Shown here piece after piece: positions 62,451 through 64,000 of a stretch of DNA of 64,000 nucleotides. The notes under the pieces are model-generated. The model did not search any database. It worked only from the letters and a program-made list of their open reading frames with translations, and was not told where the DNA came from. The stretch's first letter is position 1, and each line of letters opens with the position of its first letter. A program made the translations under genes and the position numbers. This stretch comes from Anthracocystis setariae (taxonomy: Eukaryota > Basidiomycota > Ustilaginomycetes > Ustilaginales > Ustilaginaceae): positions 310,001-374,000 of the forward strand of contig CAKMXJ010000010.1 in assembly GCA_928724745.1 (NCBI GenBank), in the 5' to 3' direction.

Positions 62451-62465
62451 CCTTCGAAACGAAGG
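62451..62465 (+). promoter_or_regulatory. hyphenated palindrome CCTTCG-AAA-CGAAGG
   Basis: Perfect 6-bp arms with the same AAA spacer, ending at the base before the TATA box. Spaced 36 bases, start to start, from the first palindrome. Confidence 0.45.
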
Positions 62466-62472
62466 TATAAAG
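62466..62472 (+). promoter_or_regulatory. TATA box of the FAD oxidase gene
   Basis: TATAAAG about 120 bases upstream of the ATG at 62592, consistent with a leader of roughly 90 bases. Confidence 0.6.
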
Positions 62473-62591
62473 ACCTCAATGTGTCAAATTGCATCTCTCC
62501 CTCGCTTCTAACTTCCCAATCTCGACCATCCCCCCGAGGCCTTCTCCCCTCAGCCCTTTCTTACCTTTAAACGGTAGCTACCTTTGCCAAG

Positions 62592-64000
62592 ATGAGGAAC
62601 ACCAAGGCTCTTCCCTTCCTCTCGGCGCTTGTCATCTCCGTGGCGCTTCTTCTCAACTGGACATCGGCGTTTGACCGGCGTGCTTCTAGCTTGAGATTCA
62701 TGAGGCGTACCGTAAACCAGACCGAATTGGATGCGTGCCAAGCGATCGCTTCAGCTATGACTACTTCCGGCAGCAAGGTCGTCTATCCTCTCGATCTCTC
62801 TTACGCAGGTCTCATCGCTCACTACATGTCCTCTTCCGTTCAGCTCTCGACATGTGTGGCCGTTCCCGCTTCGCCCCAGGATGTCTCGGCTGCCATCAAA
62901 ATCATCGGCCAACGACGCATTCGCTTCGCTGTAGAGGCAGCTGGGCATGCTTCCAACCAGGGCTTCTCCTCCACTCCTGGTGTGCACATCAGCATGACCA
63001 ACTTCCAACAGGTCAATCTGGCAGGCGACAAGAGCTATGTCGATGTCGGACCCGCTAACATTTGGGACAATGTGTACTCTGGCATCCTCAACCAGGGTGT
63101 GGCGGTTGTTGGCGGTAGGGTTTCGGGTGTCGGTGTCGGTGGATTCCTTACCGGTGGTGGAGGCTACAGCTGGTTGACCAATCAGTACGGATTGACTGGA
63201 GACACTTTGATCTCAGCTGACATGGTGCTACCGGATGGTACCATCACGACCGCGTCAGCCTCGCAGAACCCGGATCTGTTCTGGGCTATCAGGGGTGGTG
63301 GAAACCAGTTTGGTATCATCACCAACTTCCGTCTCAAGACTGTACCCCAGGGTCAGGTGTACGGTGGTATCCGTACGTACACTCAGGACCAGTTGGAAAA
63401 CGTCGTCAACGCAACACTTGAATTTTCCGACAACAACAAAGATCCCAAAGCCCAGGTGTTGCCGACGTTCAACTACATCCTTGGTCAGCCTGGCTGCATC
63501 CTCCTCGGCTTTTACGACGGACCCACCCCACCCGCCGGCGTCCTTGACGAGTTCAACCCTAACCAAGTTCGTCCCTTCACTGATGGCTGGAAGACCCAAT
63601 CGCTGCTCGATCTCGTTAAGTCTGCTCCTTCGGACGTCCAAGGCGGCCAACGTGGAGCCTTCCACACAGTCTCGCTGCAGAAGTACAGCAAGACGCTTCT
63701 CGACCTCATTCTCAGCGAGCTCAACAATTACGGCTCGCAAGCCGTGCTGCACAGCGGTACCCTCATTTCCTATGATGTAGAGCCCTTCCTTCCCTACTCG
63801 CAGTACGCACAGGACGCAGCCTGGCCTCACAACACCAACGCGCTTCCCCTCAACCTCTACTTTGCCTGGACCAACCCCTTGGAGGATGAGTTTTGGACAA
63901 ATGCGATCAAGGCCAGCGCTGCAAAGATTACTGCTCAAGCCAAGAGCGAGGGACAGAACCTCGACGATCTCTACCTGTATCCCAACTATGCGATCTCAGG
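62592..64000 (+). CDS. secreted FAD-linked oxidase (BBE/6-hydroxynicotine oxidase-like), 5' part
   Basis: At least 469 residues from ATG 62592 (GCCAAGATG); the frame is still open at the window end. A signal peptide covers ~1-25 (LPFLSALVISVALLLNWTSA). The FAD-binding PCMH domain follows: CVAVPASPQDVSAAIKII, then VEAAGHASNQG where H119 stands at the position of the histidine that binds FAD covalently in the berberine-bridge family, and GGRVSGVGVGGFLTGGGGYSW, the second FAD loop. The cysteine that gives a second covalent bond in bicovalent members is absent there (VSGVG), so a mono-covalent flavin is expected. NPDLFWAIRGGGNQFGI is the conserved end of the domain. Such enzymes oxidise sugars, oligosaccharides or secondary metabolites outside the cell and release H2O2; the substrate is open. 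Confidence 0.88.
   Translation, partial: MRNTKALPFLSALVISVALLLNWTSAFDRRASSLRFMRRTVNQTELDACQAIASAMTTSGSKVVYPLDLSYAGLIAHYMSSSVQLSTCVAVPASPQDVSAAIKIIGQRRIRFAVEAAGHASNQGFSSTPGVHISMTNFQQVNLAGDKSYVDVGPANIWDNVYSGILNQGVAVVGGRVSGVGVGGFLTGGGGYSWLTNQYGLTGDTLISADMVLPDGTITTASASQNPDLFWAIRGGGNQFGIITNFRLKTVPQGQVYGGIRTYTQDQLENVVNATLEFSDNNKDPKAQVLPTFNYILGQPGCILLGFYDGPTPPAGVLDEFNPNQVRPFTDGWKTQSLLDLVKSAPSDVQGGQRGAFHTVSLQKYSKTLLDLILSELNNYGSQAVLHSGTLISYDVEPFLPYSQYAQDAAWPHNTNALPLNLYFAWTNPLEDEFWTNAIKASAAKITAQAKSEGQNLDDLYLYPNYAIS

Larger units (their letters stand above)
59994..62591. other. 2.6 kb gene-poor region before the FAD oxidase
   Basis: Only short frames without motifs. Contains TACAGTA-type words near 61142 and 62061, and, in the last 180 bases, the promoter of the secreted oxidase with two palindromes and a TATA box (listed separately). 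Confidence 0.45.

Noticed and set aside
1..64000. Transposons, CRISPR arrays, rRNA operons or a biosynthetic gene cluster
   Set aside because: No transposase, reverse transcriptase, terminal repeats, spaced repeats, rRNA sequence or PKS/NRPS/terpene core enzyme was seen; metabolic enzymes here are scattered rather than clustered by pathway.

Overview
The window reads as nuclear DNA of a basidiomycete fungus, most likely a smut (Ustilaginomycotina). The grounds are the gene content: an Srk1/Rck2-type kinase, an Hrq1 helicase, a Trm11 methyltransferase and rapidly decaying secreted-protein genes of the kind smuts carry in clusters. Genes are mostly single-exon, the few clear introns are short (65-105 nt, except in the kinase gene), and 5' leaders are C/T-rich. 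The organism is an inference from gene style; no species-specific marker was recognised. I found about 27 protein-coding genes (two cut by the window edges), two decayed genes, one tRNA-like fragment, several microsatellites, and no transposon, rRNA or CRISPR array.

Layout. 0-7 kb: end of a class 3 lipase, a GST-fold protein, a proline/serine-rich protein of unknown function, a small secreted protein and a proteasome-assembly-chaperone-like gene. 7-19 kb: a long non-coding stretch leading into a four-exon Rck2/Srk1 MAPK-activated kinase, then BUD31 (splicing) and a very long HRQ1 helicase sharing a divergent promoter. 19-33 kb: a dense housekeeping block: SAM methyltransferase, PLP decarboxylase, DUF155/RMD1-like protein, mitochondrial rhomboid protease, phosducin-like/TXNDC9 protein, vacuolar proteinase B inhibitor, M50B-like membrane peptidase, histidine phosphatase, secreted GPI-anchored GH16 glucanase and a short-chain dehydrogenase. 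Many of these are convergent or divergent pairs.

34-37.5 kb is the accessory part: one intact secreted protein gene and, beside it, a paralogue broken by two opposite frameshifts plus a third effector-like remnant with an in-frame stop. 38-52 kb: a carboxymuconate-cyclase-like beta-propeller protein, an ABCF ATPase, a TPR/F-box/LRR protein (Dia2/Pof3 type), xylitol/sorbitol dehydrogenase, a flavin monooxygenase and an APC-family permease. 52-56 kb is almost empty. 56-64 kb: TRM11, an unusual HTH-GNAT protein, another 2.6 kb gene-poor stretch, and the first 470 codons of a secreted FAD-linked oxidase whose promoter carries two hyphenated palindromes next to a TATA box.

There is no single pathway here. 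The secreted and sugar/amine-related genes (GH16, FAD oxidase, xylitol dehydrogenase, mannitol-type SDR, permease, effector family) fit a plant-associated life. The most unusual items are the decaying effector cluster, the HTH-GNAT fusion, the paired palindromes at the FAD oxidase promoter, and a short TACTGTA-type motif scattered mainly through the non-coding DNA.
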